Origin: Immundisolibacter sp049322795 | GTDB taxonomy: Bacteria > Pseudomonadota > Gammaproteobacteria > Immundisolibacterales > Immundisolibacteraceae | Assembly: GCA_049322795.1 (NCBI GenBank) | Contig: JBMOQH010000016.1 | Span: forward strand, 124,001 to 188,000 | DNA length: 64,000 nucleotides | Reading direction: 5' to 3' | Shown: positions 46,110-56,823 of the stretch, in pieces | Numbering within the stretch: the stretch's first letter is position 1 | How the letters are laid out: each line of letters starts with the position of its first letter | Notes under the pieces: model-generated | Told to the model about the DNA's origin: nothing | Database searches by the model: none | Seen by the model: only the letters and a program-made list of their open reading frames with translations | Program-made: the position numbers and the translations under genes

Positions 46110-47806
46110 TGCGTGTCTCCCGCCGGCAGGCGGAACACCGTCACGCTGCCGCCGCGCGGCACCTTGGCCAGTTCCGGATGCGGCAGGTAGAGCGCCAGCA
46201 GCCCGCCGATGCCGCTCATCACGGCCACGTACTGCTGGCCGTCGAGTTCGTAGGTAATCGGCGGGCCGATGATGCCGGAGCCCGTCTTGTGGCTCCACAG
46301 CTTCTTGCCGGTGCGGGCGTCGTGCGCCACGAGCTCACCGGTCATGAGGCCGGTGAAGACGAGATCCCCGGCGGTGCTGAGCGTGCCGCCGTTCGGTGGC
46401 GGGTCGTAGGGCACCTCCCACACGCGCTTGCCGGTGAGCGGGTCGACGGCCCGCAGGTAGCCGAGCGGCGGGCCGCCCTCGGGCAGGCGAAACGAGAAAT
46501 CGGCCGCCACGTACATCATGCCGCGCCGCCAGGAGGCGTTCATCAGCTTGTAGTTCATGGACAGCTCGAAGCCGTTCAGGTAGACGAGGCCGGTTTGCGG
46601 ATTGAACGAGGCCGGCCCCCAGTTCTTGCCGCCGATGTTGGACGGCCAGATCACCTTCTCCTCGCCGGCCAGCACGGCCTGGGCGGTGTCGGACAGGATC
46701 GGCCGGCCGGTTTTCGGCTCCAGACCCGTCGCCCAGTTCTGGTTGTCGACGAACTGGTTGGCCCGCAGCAGCTCGCCCGTGGCGCGGTCGATCACGTAGA
46801 AAAAGCCGTTGCGGTTGGCGTTCAGGAGTACCTGCCGCGACCGGCCATCGACCTCGAGATCGGTCTGGATCAGCTCGTTCACGCCGTCGTAGTCGAAGGT
46901 GTCGTTCGGGATGTACTGGTAGTGCCAGACGCGCTCGCCGGTCTTCGGGCGCAGCGCCACCACGCTGTCCGTGTACAGGTTGTCGCCGGGGCGCACGGTG
47001 GCGTTCCACGGGCCGGGGTTGCCGATGCCCCAGTAGACGAGGTCGAGCGTCGGGTCGTACGAACCCGCCAACCAGGTGGCGCCGCCGCCGTGCAGGTAGG
47101 CGTCGCCCTGCCAGGTCTTGCCGCCGGGATCGTCCGGCCCGGCGGTGGTCCAGAAGCGCCACAGCCTGTTGCCGGTGGCGGCGTCGTAACCGTCCAGAAA
47201 GCCGCGGATGCCGAGATCACCGCCCGCCACGCCGGCAATCACCACGCCATTGGCCACCAGCGGCGTGCCGGTCATGGTGTAGCCGTCCTGCCAGTCGGCG
47301 GCCTGCACGCTCCACAGTTCCTTGCCGGTCTTCATGTCGAGCGCCAGCACGCGGTTGTCGAGCGTCTGGCGGATCAGCCTGCCCTCGTACAGCACCATGC
47401 CGCGCGCCACCGGGCCGCAGCACACGGCGCGGAACATGCGCTTCTCGTAGGTGAGATCGTGCCGCCACAGCGGCTTGCCGGTGCGGGCGTCGAAGGCGAA
47501 CGTGCTCTTGTGGGTGATGGCGTAGAGCACGCCGTCGTGCAGCAGCGGCTGTGCTTCCTGGCCGCGGTCGTCGTCGACGTCGGCGGTCCAGGCCGGGGCG
47601 AGCTTGCCGACCGTATCGGTGTTGATCTGGGCGAGCGGGCTGAAGCGGTTCACGTTCAGCCCCATGCCGTAGGTGACCACGTCCTGCGGCGTGGCGGCGT
47701 CGGCGACCAGATCGGCCTGGGTCGGCGCGGCGGCGCCCGCCGGACCGCACGCCAGCGGCAGCAACAGCGTCAAGGCCGCGACACGCCAATGGGACAACAC
47801 GCGCAT
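46106..47806 (-). CDS. PQQ-dependent alcohol dehydrogenase-family protein, atypical active site
   Basis: This 566-residue periplasmic quinoprotein has a signal peptide and eight propeller W-motifs (e.g. ALDMKTGKELWSVQ, YDAATGNRLWRFW). The vicinal disulfide AVCC (129-130) above PQQ is conserved, as is the asparagine of GNPGPWN. By eye, two expected active-site residues differ. The metal-ligand Glu position reads GGDLGIRG (Asp197). The catalytic Asp of the usual ALDPDTG reads ALRPKTG (Arg286). GGGAGGAG precedes ATG 47806. It may be inactive, altered in metal, or a distinct subfamily. Confidence 0.9.
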   Translation of the reverse strand: MRVLSHWRVAALTLLLPLACGPAGAAAPTQADLVADAATPQDVVTYGMGLNVNRFSPLAQINTDTVGKLAPAWTADVDDDRGQEAQPLLHDGVLYAITHKSTFAFDARTGKPLWRHDLTYEKRMFRAVCCGPVARGMVLYEGRLIRQTLDNRVLALDMKTGKELWSVQAADWQDGYTMTGTPLVANGVVIAGVAGGDLGIRGFLDGYDAATGNRLWRFWTTAGPDDPGGKTWQGDAYLHGGGATWLAGSYDPTLDLVYWGIGNPGPWNATVRPGDNLYTDSVVALRPKTGERVWHYQYIPNDTFDYDGVNELIQTDLEVDGRSRQVLLNANRNGFFYVIDRATGELLRANQFVDNQNWATGLEPKTGRPILSDTAQAVLAGEEKVIWPSNIGGKNWGPASFNPQTGLVYLNGFELSMNYKLMNASWRRGMMYVAADFSFRLPEGGPPLGYLRAVDPLTGKRVWEVPYDPPPNGGTLSTAGDLVFTGLMTGELVAHDARTGKKLWSHKTGSGIIGPPITYELDGQQYVAVMSGIGGLLALYLPHPELAKVPRGGSVTVFRLPAGDTQ

Positions 47807-47981
47807 GGGTCTCCTCCCTGAGTCATCTTGTAATGGTGACGGCGCCCCTATTCTGGCACCGCAGGCCGACCGGCCGGACATCACGCCGCGACCATTTGCC
47901 GCGGCTGTCGGTGGGGCACGGCCGATACAATCGCCGCCCCGCTGTTGCCCCCGCTCCGGCCCCGCTGCCGCCCCGCCCGCC

Positions 47982-49220
47982 ATGGCCACCGTCTCCTCAT
48001 CGAGTGCATTGCTGCTGGTGCACCTGCGCAGCGTGGCGCTCGCCACGCAGGCCGCCGCCGTGCTGCTGGCGGCCGGCGTGCTCGGCCTGGCTCTGCCGCT
48101 CGCCATCGACGGCCTGCTCTTCGGCGCGCTCGCCGGCATGAACGCGCTCGCCTGGTGGTACGCGCGGCGCGGCGACGAGCCCTCCGCCTGGGTGCTGACC
48201 ACGCAACTGGCGCTCGACATCGCGGGCCTGACGGCGTTCCTCTACTTCAACGGCGGCTACGCCAATCCGTTCGCGTCGCTGTTCCTGTTGCCGCTGGCCG
48301 TGGCCGCCACGGTCCTGCCCACGCGGCACACGGCGGGCCTGACGGCGCTGGTGGTAGGCGGCTACACCTTCGTCATGTTCGCCTTCCGGCCGCTGCCGCA
48401 TTACCACGGCCGGCTCGGCGACAGCTTCGATCTGCACCTGCTCGGCATGTGGCTGAGCCTGGTGGTTGCGGCGGTGGTGATCGCGGCCTTCGTGGCGCGA
48501 CTGGCGGCCACGCTGCGCACGCGCGAGGCGCGCCTGGCCGAGCTGCGCGAGGCCGCCCTGCGCAACGAACAGCTCGCCGCGCTCGGCGCGCTCGCCGCCG
48601 GCACGGCGCACGAACTCGCCACGCCGCTGTCGACCATGGCGGTGCTGGCGTCCGAGCTGCGCGCCACGGCCGGCGCCGGGCAGCGCGCCGATCTCGATCT
48701 CCTGTCGCAGCAGATCGACCGCTGCCGCGACGTGCTGACGCGAAACCTCACCGTCACCGGCCAGGGCCGCGCCGAAGGCGGTGGCCGGCTCGGCCTGCAG
48801 GCGTGGGTGCAGGCGCTCGGCGAGCACTGGCAGCAAACCCGCCCGCAGGCGCGGCTGAATCTGGTCTGCTCGGGACCGGGCGAGCCGCCGCAGGTGGTGG
48901 CCGACGAGACGCTGCGCCAGGCCCTGTGCAGCCTGCTCGACAACGCGGCCGACGCCGGTGCCGCCGTGGATTTCGAACTGCGCTGGGATCAGCAGACCGT
49001 GCACATGGACATCGCCGACCGCGGCGCGGGCGTGCCCAGCGACCTCGCGCCGCGCCTCGGCCAGCCCTTCGTCACCGGCAAACCGGGCGGCCTGGGTCTT
49101 GGCGTGTACCTGGCGCGGGCGGTCATCGAGCGGCTCGGCGGCAGCCTTGCCATCACCCCGCGCGAGGGCGGCGGCACGCTGGCCCGCGTGTGTGTGCCGC
49201 TGACTGCGCTTGTGGCCTGA
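47982..49220 (+). CDS. regB: RegB/PrrB/RoxS-type redox sensor kinase
   Basis: This 412-residue kinase has about six N-terminal transmembrane helices. The quinone-binding heptapeptide pattern GGxxNPF is exact (GGYANPF, residues 91-97). The H-box is GTAHELATPLSTMAVLASEL with His210, and the redox-sensing cysteine candidate is Cys248 (QQIDRCRDVL). RegB homologues sense the aerobic quinone pool. The gene is divergent from the PQQ dehydrogenase operon and one base upstream of RegA. Confidence 0.93.
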   Translation: MATVSSSSALLLVHLRSVALATQAAAVLLAAGVLGLALPLAIDGLLFGALAGMNALAWWYARRGDEPSAWVLTTQLALDIAGLTAFLYFNGGYANPFASLFLLPLAVAATVLPTRHTAGLTALVVGGYTFVMFAFRPLPHYHGRLGDSFDLHLLGMWLSLVVAAVVIAAFVARLAATLRTREARLAELREAALRNEQLAALGALAAGTAHELATPLSTMAVLASELRATAGAGQRADLDLLSQQIDRCRDVLTRNLTVTGQGRAEGGGRLGLQAWVQALGEHWQQTRPQARLNLVCSGPGEPPQVVADETLRQALCSLLDNAADAGAAVDFELRWDQQTVHMDIADRGAGVPSDLAPRLGQPFVTGKPGGLGLGVYLARAVIERLGGSLAITPREGGGTLARVCVPLTALVA

Positions 49221-49221
49221 C

Positions 49222-49779
49222 ATGACCGGCGAGGCGAGCGCGCCACAGGCCAGCCTGCTGCTGGTGGACGACGACCCGGCGTTCGGCCGCGTACTGGCGA
49301 CGGCGCTCGGTCGGCGCGGCTTTACCGTCACGCTGGCCGCCAGCGTGACCGAAGCCCGCGCGCTGCTGCCCGGGCTGGTCGTCACGCATGCCGTGCTCGA
49401 TCTGCGCCTGCCGGACGGCAGCGGGCTCGACCTGATTCCCCTGCTGCGCGAGCACCATCCGCAGGCGCGCGTGGTGGTGCTGAGCGGCTACGCGAGCATC
49501 CCGACCGCCATCGACGCCATCAAGCTCGGCGCCACCTACTACCTGGCAAAGCCCGTGGACGCCGATGCCGTGGTGCGCGCCTTCGACGGTGGCGACAACG
49601 CCCCGCCATCCCCGGCTCCCGCACCGGCGCAGCCACCCTCGGTGCGGCGCGTGGAGTGGGAACACATCCAGCGCGTGCTCAAGGACTGCGAGGGCAACAT
49701 CTCCGCCGCCGCCCGGGCCCTGCGCATGCACCGCCGCACCCTGCAACGCAAGCTCGGCAAGCGCAGCGGGAGCCTGTAG
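49222..49779 (+). CDS. regA: RegA/PrrA/RoxR-type response regulator
   Basis: This 185-residue regulator has a receiver domain (phospho-acceptor Asp60 in AVLDLRLPDG; conserved Lys in YYLAKPVD), a proline-rich linker (PAPAPAQPPS), and the very conserved Fis-like helix-turn-helix NISAAARALRMHRRTLQRKL. It is paired with the RegB-type kinase one base upstream. RegA controls respiratory and redox genes; the neighbouring PQQ dehydrogenase operon is an obvious candidate target. Confidence 0.95.
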   Translation: MTGEASAPQASLLLVDDDPAFGRVLATALGRRGFTVTLAASVTEARALLPGLVVTHAVLDLRLPDGSGLDLIPLLREHHPQARVVVLSGYASIPTAIDAIKLGATYYLAKPVDADAVVRAFDGGDNAPPSPAPAPAQPPSVRRVEWEHIQRVLKDCEGNISAAARALRMHRRTLQRKLGKRSGSL

Positions 49780-49801
49780 ACACGCGCCGGCGCCGCCTTG
49801 T

Positions 49802-51244
49802 TCACTCGACGATCTTGATCGCCTGCCCGGGCGCCGGCTCGCCGGTCGGGTAGCTCGCGTTCAACAGCCGCAGTTGGGCCTCGGCGTTGCCGGTCAGGCG
49901 CGAGGCGGTGGCGAGCTTGGCGTAGGTGTCGCCGGCGGCGGCGGTCCGCAGGCGCAGGTGCCGGGGCTCGGCCAGCGGCTTCTCATCCTCGCGCAGCGGG
50001 TGGAAGGACAGCGCCGTCTGGCGCAGGGCATCGCTGATCGCCTGCGGGTCCGCGCCGTCCAGCGCCACGCTGGCCAGGATGTAGGCCTGATTCCGGTGAA
50101 AGATGACGCTCACCCGGCCCGGGCGGCCCTGAATCTTGATCGGCGCGGTGTAGCCGGGCAGGCCGGCGGGGCTGATGTCCTCACCCGACGGGTTCCGGAC
50201 TCCCAGGCGGCGGATCATGAACTCGCGTGGACTCTCGCGCTGGTTCAGGTCCTGACTGCTGAGCTGCGCCTGCGCCTTGCCGCCGGGGGCGATGGCGAGC
50301 AGGCGGTCGGGGCGGTTGTCGAGTCTCCAGCCGGGCGGGAATTCCAGCGCGAAGTCGAGATCGCGATGGTAGAAGCGGTTCTCGCGCCGGATGCCCTGCG
50401 CGGCGCTGTCGCCGTAGACCAGGCCGTCGATGTGCTTCAGATACGCGTCGCGGCCATCCGGTGACGGCCTGTCGGGCGCCAGGAACGAGGCCTTGGTGAG
50501 CACTTCCTTCAGCCGCGTGTCCTCGTCCGGGTGGCTGGCGAACAGGCCGTGGTAGGTCTGCGGCTGGCGGCCCTCGGCCTTGGCCTGCGCGGTGGCGTAG
50601 TCGCCCTGCGCCTTGAGCGCGCGCAACACGCCGAGGATGGCCTGTGGGTCGTAGCCGGTGCGCGCCAGGTATTCGGCGCCGAGGCTGTCGGATTCGAGTT
50701 CATGCTCGCGGCCGTAGCCGCTCAGCATGGCCTGCCCCAGCACGCCCATGACGTTCTGCGCCACGTTGCTGCCCATGCCGGGCACGAAGATGCCGCCCAG
50801 CGTCATGCCGAACTGCGCGGCCGTCGCCGCGGTGTACTGGCGCACGGCGTGGCGGGCGGTGACGTGGCCGATCTCGTGCCCCAGTACGCCGGCCAGCTCG
50901 GCCTCGCTGTTCATGTAGGCCAGCAGGCCGCGGGTGATGTAGATGTACCCACCCGGCAGGGCGAAGGCGTTGACCTCGGTCGAGTCCACCACGGTGAAGC
51001 GGTAGACGAGGTTCGGGCGGTGGCTGACCGCCGCCAGCTTCTCGCCCACGCCCTGCACGTAGGCTTGCAGCGCATCGTCCTCGTACCTGCCGTAAGCCTG
51101 CAGCACCTTGGGGGCCATCTCGCGGCCGATGCTGATTTCCTGCTGCTCGGACATCAGCGCCATCTCGCGCTGACCGCTGACCGGGTTGGTGGCGCAGGCA
51201 GCGAGTACCACACTCAGGGCGGCGACGAGTAGCGATGCACGCAT
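49802..51244 (-). CDS. M48 metalloprotease lipoprotein with C-terminal LysM-like tail
   Basis: A 480-residue protein with a lipobox (LAAC, Cys17), the HEIGH zinc motif (123-127), the third-ligand region HELESDSLG, a beta-rich middle (RENRFYHRDLDFALEFPPGW), and a C-terminal GDTYAKLATASRL...LLNASYP segment resembling LysM. Related proteins degrade misassembled outer-membrane proteins. ATG 51244 is the start used; an upstream GTG (51253) overlaps the nuclease stop as GTGA and would add three residues. Confidence 0.92.
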   Translation of the reverse strand: MRASLLVAALSVVLAACATNPVSGQREMALMSEQQEISIGREMAPKVLQAYGRYEDDALQAYVQGVGEKLAAVSHRPNLVYRFTVVDSTEVNAFALPGGYIYITRGLLAYMNSEAELAGVLGHEIGHVTARHAVRQYTAATAAQFGMTLGGIFVPGMGSNVAQNVMGVLGQAMLSGYGREHELESDSLGAEYLARTGYDPQAILGVLRALKAQGDYATAQAKAEGRQPQTYHGLFASHPDEDTRLKEVLTKASFLAPDRPSPDGRDAYLKHIDGLVYGDSAAQGIRRENRFYHRDLDFALEFPPGWRLDNRPDRLLAIAPGGKAQAQLSSQDLNQRESPREFMIRRLGVRNPSGEDISPAGLPGYTAPIKIQGRPGRVSVIFHRNQAYILASVALDGADPQAISDALRQTALSFHPLREDEKPLAEPRHLRLRTAAAGDTYAKLATASRLTGNAEAQLRLLNASYPTGEPAPGQAIKIVE

Positions 51245-51249
51245 GACGC

Positions 51250-52041
51250 TCACTTGGACAACTCGATTTGCGAGGGGTGCCACAGGCGCAGCTGCGGGCG
51301 GCCGTTGCGGGACTGGATTTTGCCGCGCGCGAGGACGGTGCGCCCACGCCAGGCGAGGTGATCGGCCGGTGTGAAGGCGGACCAGTCGGCGCGCGCGATG
51401 CGCAGTTGCACCCGTTGGTCGAGCTTCAGCAGTACCCAGTCGCCGCGGCGCTGGGCGCTGGTCACCTGCCCGCGCAGCAGATGGTAATTGCCATCCGCGG
51501 GCGCCGAGACGGCCGGCCGCGGGCTGTAGGCCGGCAATGCCCACACACCGCGCCGGGCGGCGCGGGCCTCGCGCTCGGCCGACACGAGGCAGTCGGCCAG
51601 CGCCACGTTGGGCGGCAGGATGAAGGTGACCGCCAGGCCTTCGCGCAGCAGGGTTTCCTCGACGTTCACGCCATCCGGCCGAAAGGCGTGCGCCAGCTCG
51701 CGCCCGTAGCGGTCACGGGCCTGCCGGTCGCGCGCGAGGCGCACCGGACCACCCTTGGGCAGCAGGCTTTGCGTGCGCGCCAGGGCGCGTTTCGCCAGCG
51801 GCTGCGGCGCGCCACGGCGGTAGTTCATCTCTGGCGTGTCGATGCCGAGCAGACGCACGCGCCGGCCATCGGTCAGGCGCAGCGTGTCGCCGTCGTAATG
51901 GCCCGCGACGCTGGCCAGCGCAGTGGGAGCGGGCGGGCGGCATGCTGCCCGGGTCTCGCCCGACCACAGCAGCGCCACCAGAAACGCAAAAGGCGCCAGA
52001 AGGCGCCCTTTGCTGTGCAGGCCGGCGAACCGGCCCGGCAT
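51250..52041 (-). CDS. Staphylococcal-nuclease-like (SNase) secreted nuclease
   Basis: This 263-residue exported protein has an SNase domain in which Ca-binding and catalytic residues are visible: YDGDTLRLTDG, VRLLGIDTPE and RDRYGRELA. A C-terminal OB-like region follows (LLRGQVTSAQRRGDWVLLKLDQRVQLRI). The N-terminus has a signal peptide (FAFLVALLWSGETRA). The start codon overlaps the rpmE stop (TGATG). The calcium-dependent nuclease is likely periplasmic or secreted. Confidence 0.9.
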   Translation of the reverse strand: MPGRFAGLHSKGRLLAPFAFLVALLWSGETRAACRPPAPTALASVAGHYDGDTLRLTDGRRVRLLGIDTPEMNYRRGAPQPLAKRALARTQSLLPKGGPVRLARDRQARDRYGRELAHAFRPDGVNVEETLLREGLAVTFILPPNVALADCLVSAEREARAARRGVWALPAYSPRPAVSAPADGNYHLLRGQVTSAQRRGDWVLLKLDQRVQLRIARADWSAFTPADHLAWRGRTVLARGKIQSRNGRPQLRLWHPSQIELSK

Positions 52042-52247
52042 CAAGCCCGGCCGTAGCGGCGGTTGAAGCGCTCCACGCGGCCGCGGCGGTCACCGACCTT
52101 CTGCTTGCCGGTGTAGAAGGGATGGCAGCTGGAGCACACGTCGACCTGCAACTGCGGCTTGCCCAGCGCGGAGCGGGTCTCGAAGCTGCTGCCGCAGCTG
52201 CAAGTGACGGTGACGGCTTCGTACTTGGGATGGATGTCGGCTTTCAT
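52041..52247 (-). CDS. rpmE: Ribosomal protein L31, zinc-binding form
   Basis: This 68-residue L31 has the C+ pattern of four zinc-ligand cysteines (CSC in TVTCSCGSSF, and VCSSC). The start MKADIHPKYE and the HPFYTGKQK block are typical. Zinc-binding forms are often replaced by non-zinc paralogues under zinc limitation; no such paralogue lies in this window. Start ATG 52247 was chosen over longer frames by this N-terminus. Confidence 0.97.
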   Translation of the reverse strand: MKADIHPKYEAVTVTCSCGSSFETRSALGKPQLQVDVCSSCHPFYTGKQKVGDRRGRVERFNRRYGRA

Positions 52248-52322
52248 GGCGCTTTCAAACAAAATCGGTAGGGCGCTCGGCGGGGCGCGCAGGATAGGGG
52301 AAAGCGCCCCGCCTGGCAAGCC

Positions 52323-53300
52323 TCAAAGCAGGTGCTTGACCGCGTCCCGCTCCTCGAACAGCTCCTTGGCGGTGGCGTCCATGCGCGCGCGGCTGAAGTC
52401 GCTCACCGGCAGGTTCTGCACGATCTGGTAAACCCCGTCGCGGCAGGTGACCGGATACGAGTAGATGATGCCTTCGGCGATGCCGTAGCTGCCGTCGCTC
52501 GGGATGGCCATGCTGACCCAGTCACCGTCGGTGGTGCCGAGCGCCCAGGTGCGCATGTGGTCGATGGCGGCCGAGGCGGCCGAGGCGGCACTCGACGCAC
52601 CCCGCGCGGCGATGATGGCGGCACCACGCTGCTGCACGGTGGGGATGAAGTCGCTCTCCAGCCAGGCCTGCTCGACCAGCTCTGGCGCCGGGCGGCCGCC
52701 TACCAGCGCGTGGGTGATGTCGGGGTACTGCGTGGACGAATGGTTGCCCCACACCGTCATGCGGCGGATGGCCGGCACCGACGATCCCGTCTTGGCGGCC
52801 AGCTGGCTGATGGCGCGGTTGTGGTCCAGGCGCATCATGGCGGTGAACTGGCGCGGGTCCAGATCCGGCGCGCTGCGGCTGGCGATGAGCGCATTGGTGT
52901 TGGCCGGGTTGCCGACCACCAGCACCTTGACGCCACGGCTGGCGTGGTCGTTCAGGGCCTTGCCCTGCACGGTAAAGATGGCGCCGTTGGCCTCCAGCAG
53001 GTCCTTGCGCTCCATGCCGGGGCCGCGCGGGCGGGCGCCCACCAGGATGGCGTAGTCGGCGTCCTTGAAGCCGACGTTCACGTCATCGGTGGCGACGATG
53101 TCCGCCAGCAGCGGGAAGGCGCAGTCGCGCAGTTCCATGACCACGCCTTCGAGCGCCTTGAGCGCCGGGGTCACCTCGATCATCTGCAGGATGACCGGCT
53201 GGTCCGGGCCGAGCATGTCGCCGGCGGCGATGCGGAACAGCAGCGCGTAGCCGATCTGGCCGGCACAACCGGTAACGGCGATTCGAACGGGCGTCTTCAC
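52323..53300 (-). CDS. mdh: Malate dehydrogenase (NAD)
   Basis: This is a 325-residue TCA-cycle enzyme of the cytosolic/eukaryote-like LDH-MDH branch. The NAD motif is TGCAGQIGYAL, the substrate arginines lie in GARPRGPGM and LDHNRA, and the catalytic histidine is in TVWGNHSSTQYPD. Normal length. It lies between rpmE and rho on the same strand. Confidence 0.97.
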   Translation of the reverse strand: MKTPVRIAVTGCAGQIGYALLFRIAAGDMLGPDQPVILQMIEVTPALKALEGVVMELRDCAFPLLADIVATDDVNVGFKDADYAILVGARPRGPGMERKDLLEANGAIFTVQGKALNDHASRGVKVLVVGNPANTNALIASRSAPDLDPRQFTAMMRLDHNRAISQLAAKTGSSVPAIRRMTVWGNHSSTQYPDITHALVGGRPAPELVEQAWLESDFIPTVQQRGAAIIAARGASSAASAASAAIDHMRTWALGTTDGDWVSMAIPSDGSYGIAEGIIYSYPVTCRDGVYQIVQNLPVSDFSRARMDATAKELFEERDAVKHLL

Positions 53301-53336
53301 GGGGCAAATCCTCGGGCAGTCACAAACGGAAACAGG

Positions 53337-54593
<1,257 letters not shown>

Positions 54594-54854
54594 GGATAGG
54601 TGCTTGTTGCGCGGGGCGCCGCAGTGGCGATGGGGCGGCGCGGTTGACGAGGCAGTCCGGGGGACGGACCGGGAAAGGAAAGGCTGTCGAACGGTTGCTT
54701 TGGTGGTGAACGCGCCAGGTCGACCCTGACGTCATCAATCATTCATTCAAAGATTCGCCCGGCGCGACGCAAGGCCGGGACTGTGGGGGCCGGGCAACCC
54801 GGGCAGCCGACGTTCACCGTATCGGCGCGGGCCGCACCCCCTTGGAGCACGGGA

Positions 54855-55181
54855 TCAGAGATTGCTGTCCAGCCAGGCGGCGAGCTGTGACTTCGACAGG
54901 GCACCGACCTTGGTCGCCTCGACGTTGCCGCCCTTGAACAGCATCAGCGTCGGAATGCCACGGATGCCATAGCGCGGCGGCGTCTTGGGGTTCTCGTCCA
55001 CGTTCAGCTTGGCCACCGTCAGGCGCCCGGCGTATTCCTTGCCGACCTCGTCCAGCACCGGCGCGATCATCTTGCACGGCCCGCACCACTCGGCCCAGTA
55101 ATCGACCAACACCGGGCCCGGGGCCTGCAAGACGTCCTGCTCGAAGGAGTCGTCCGTGATGTGTTTGACGTGTTCGCTCAT
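54855..55181 (-). CDS. trxA: Thioredoxin 1
   Basis: This 108-residue thioredoxin has the WCGPC active site (32-36), the cis-proline GIPTLMLFKGG, and a C-terminal LAAWLDSNL helix. It reduces cytosolic disulfides using electrons from the trxB product at 15888. The trxA-rho order is widespread in gammaproteobacteria. Confidence 0.98.
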   Translation of the reverse strand: MSEHVKHITDDSFEQDVLQAPGPVLVDYWAEWCGPCKMIAPVLDEVGKEYAGRLTVAKLNVDENPKTPPRYGIRGIPTLMLFKGGNVEATKVGALSKSQLAAWLDSNL

Positions 55182-55292
55182 GGATATCGGTATGACGGTT
55201 GGAAGGCAGGTCGATCGGGGCTGCGGCGTTGCGCCAAGCCGATGGGAACGACAGGAAGGGTCTGTCGCATTCTAGTCGCCGCGAAAGCCAAG

Positions 55293-56810
55293 TCAACACG
55301 CGGCGTTCTGGCGTCGGTCGAGCAGGCGGTACTGCAGGGCTTCAGCCAAGTGCGGCATTTCCAGCGCGTCGCCGCCGGCCAGGTCGGCGCAGGTGCGGGC
55401 AATCCGCAGCACGCGGTGCGTGGCGCGGGCGGACAGACCCAGCGCGCGGATGGCGCGAGCGACGAATTGCTGCTGCGGCTCGGTCAGGCGCGCATGGCGG
55501 CGCAGGCCCGCGGCATCGAGCCGCGAATTGAGGCAACCCGCACGCGCCAGCTGGCGTTGCTGGGCCGCCTGCACGCGCTCGCGCACCGCCGTCGATGACT
55601 CGCCCCCGGCATGGTCCTGCGCCAGCAGCAGCTCGTGCGCCACCGGCGGCAGCTCGACGTGCAGGTCGATCCGATCGAGCAGCGGGCCGGACAGGCGCCC
55701 TCGATAACGGCGGACCTGCTCAGGCGTGCAGCGACAGCGGCCGGCAGGATCGCCGAGATAACCGCAGGGGCAGGGGTTCATCGCCGCCACCAGTTGAAAG
55801 CGCGCCGGAAACTCCGCCTGCAGCGCCGCCCGGGCGATGCTGATGTGGCCGGACTCCAGCGGCTCGCGCAGCACCTCGAGCACCTGGCGGTCGAACTCGG
55901 GCAGTTCGTCCAGGAACAGCACGCCGTTGTGGGCCAGCGAAATTTCGCCCGGCCGTGGCGTGGTGCCGCCACCCGCAAGCGCCGCGGCCGACGCCGTGTG
56001 ATGCGGCGCGCGCACCGGCCGCCGGGCCCATTCGCGCACGTCGAAGCCACCAGTACTGATCGACTGCACGGCGGCCGTTTCGAGCGCTTCCTGCTGCGTG
56101 AGCGGCGGCAGAATACCGGGCAAACGCGTCGCCAACATGGTCTTGCCGGCCCCGGGCGGCCCCAGCATGAGCAGGCTGTGGCCACCGGCGGCGGCAATTT
56201 CGAGCGCACGGCGAGCGGCTGGCTGGCCGCGCACGTCGGCGAGATCGGGAGCATCGGCCAGCCCAGAGGGCACCGCGCTCTGGGCGACCGCGAGCGGCAC
56301 GGCACCCGTCAAATGGCCGCACACCGCCAGCAGATTCTCGGCGCCGTAGGCGGTGAGATCGGGCGCCAGGGCGGCTTCCGCGGCGTTGGCCTGCGGCAGG
56401 ATCAGTCGCGCACCGCCGCGCTGCGCCTGCAGCGCGACCGGCAGCACGCCGCGCACCGGGCGCAGCTCGCCGCCAAGGCCAAGTTCGCCGATGAATTCGA
56501 AGCCGTGCAGGCTGTCGGCCGGCAGTTGGCCGGAGGCGGCCAGGATGGCCAACGCAATACCGAGGTCGAAACGCCCGCCTTCCTTGGGCAGATCGGCCGG
56601 CGCGAGGTTGATGGTGACGCGCCGTGCCGGAAATTCGAAACCGCTGTTGATGAGGGCGCTGCGCACCCGGTCGCGCGCCTCGCGCACGGCGGTTTCGGGC
56701 AGACCGACGATGGCAAGCGCCGGGAGACCCCCGGTCAGGTGGGCCTCGATGGTGACCGGCGGTGCGTCGATACCAAACTGGGCGCGGCTGTGCAGTGTCG
56801 CCAGGGACAT
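55293..56810 (-). CDS. comM: ComM/YifB Mg-chelatase-like AAA+ ATPase
   Basis: A 505-residue protein with an N-terminal Lon-like S5 domain (SLATLHSRAQFGIDAPPVTIEAHL), Walker A MLGPPGAGKTMLATRLP, Walker B VLFLDELPEF, a zinc-like CPCGYLGD..CRC, and the Mg_chelatase C-terminal domain. ComM is a hexameric branch-migration helicase needed for natural transformation in Vibrio and Haemophilus. It lies 13 bp after ubiK. Confidence 0.96.
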   Translation of the reverse strand: MSLATLHSRAQFGIDAPPVTIEAHLTGGLPALAIVGLPETAVREARDRVRSALINSGFEFPARRVTINLAPADLPKEGGRFDLGIALAILAASGQLPADSLHGFEFIGELGLGGELRPVRGVLPVALQAQRGGARLILPQANAAEAALAPDLTAYGAENLLAVCGHLTGAVPLAVAQSAVPSGLADAPDLADVRGQPAARRALEIAAAGGHSLLMLGPPGAGKTMLATRLPGILPPLTQQEALETAAVQSISTGGFDVREWARRPVRAPHHTASAAALAGGGTTPRPGEISLAHNGVLFLDELPEFDRQVLEVLREPLESGHISIARAALQAEFPARFQLVAAMNPCPCGYLGDPAGRCRCTPEQVRRYRGRLSGPLLDRIDLHVELPPVAHELLLAQDHAGGESSTAVRERVQAAQQRQLARAGCLNSRLDAAGLRRHARLTEPQQQFVARAIRALGLSARATHRVLRIARTCADLAGGDALEMPHLAEALQYRLLDRRQNAAC

Positions 56811-56823
56811 GCGCGCCGCCGCT

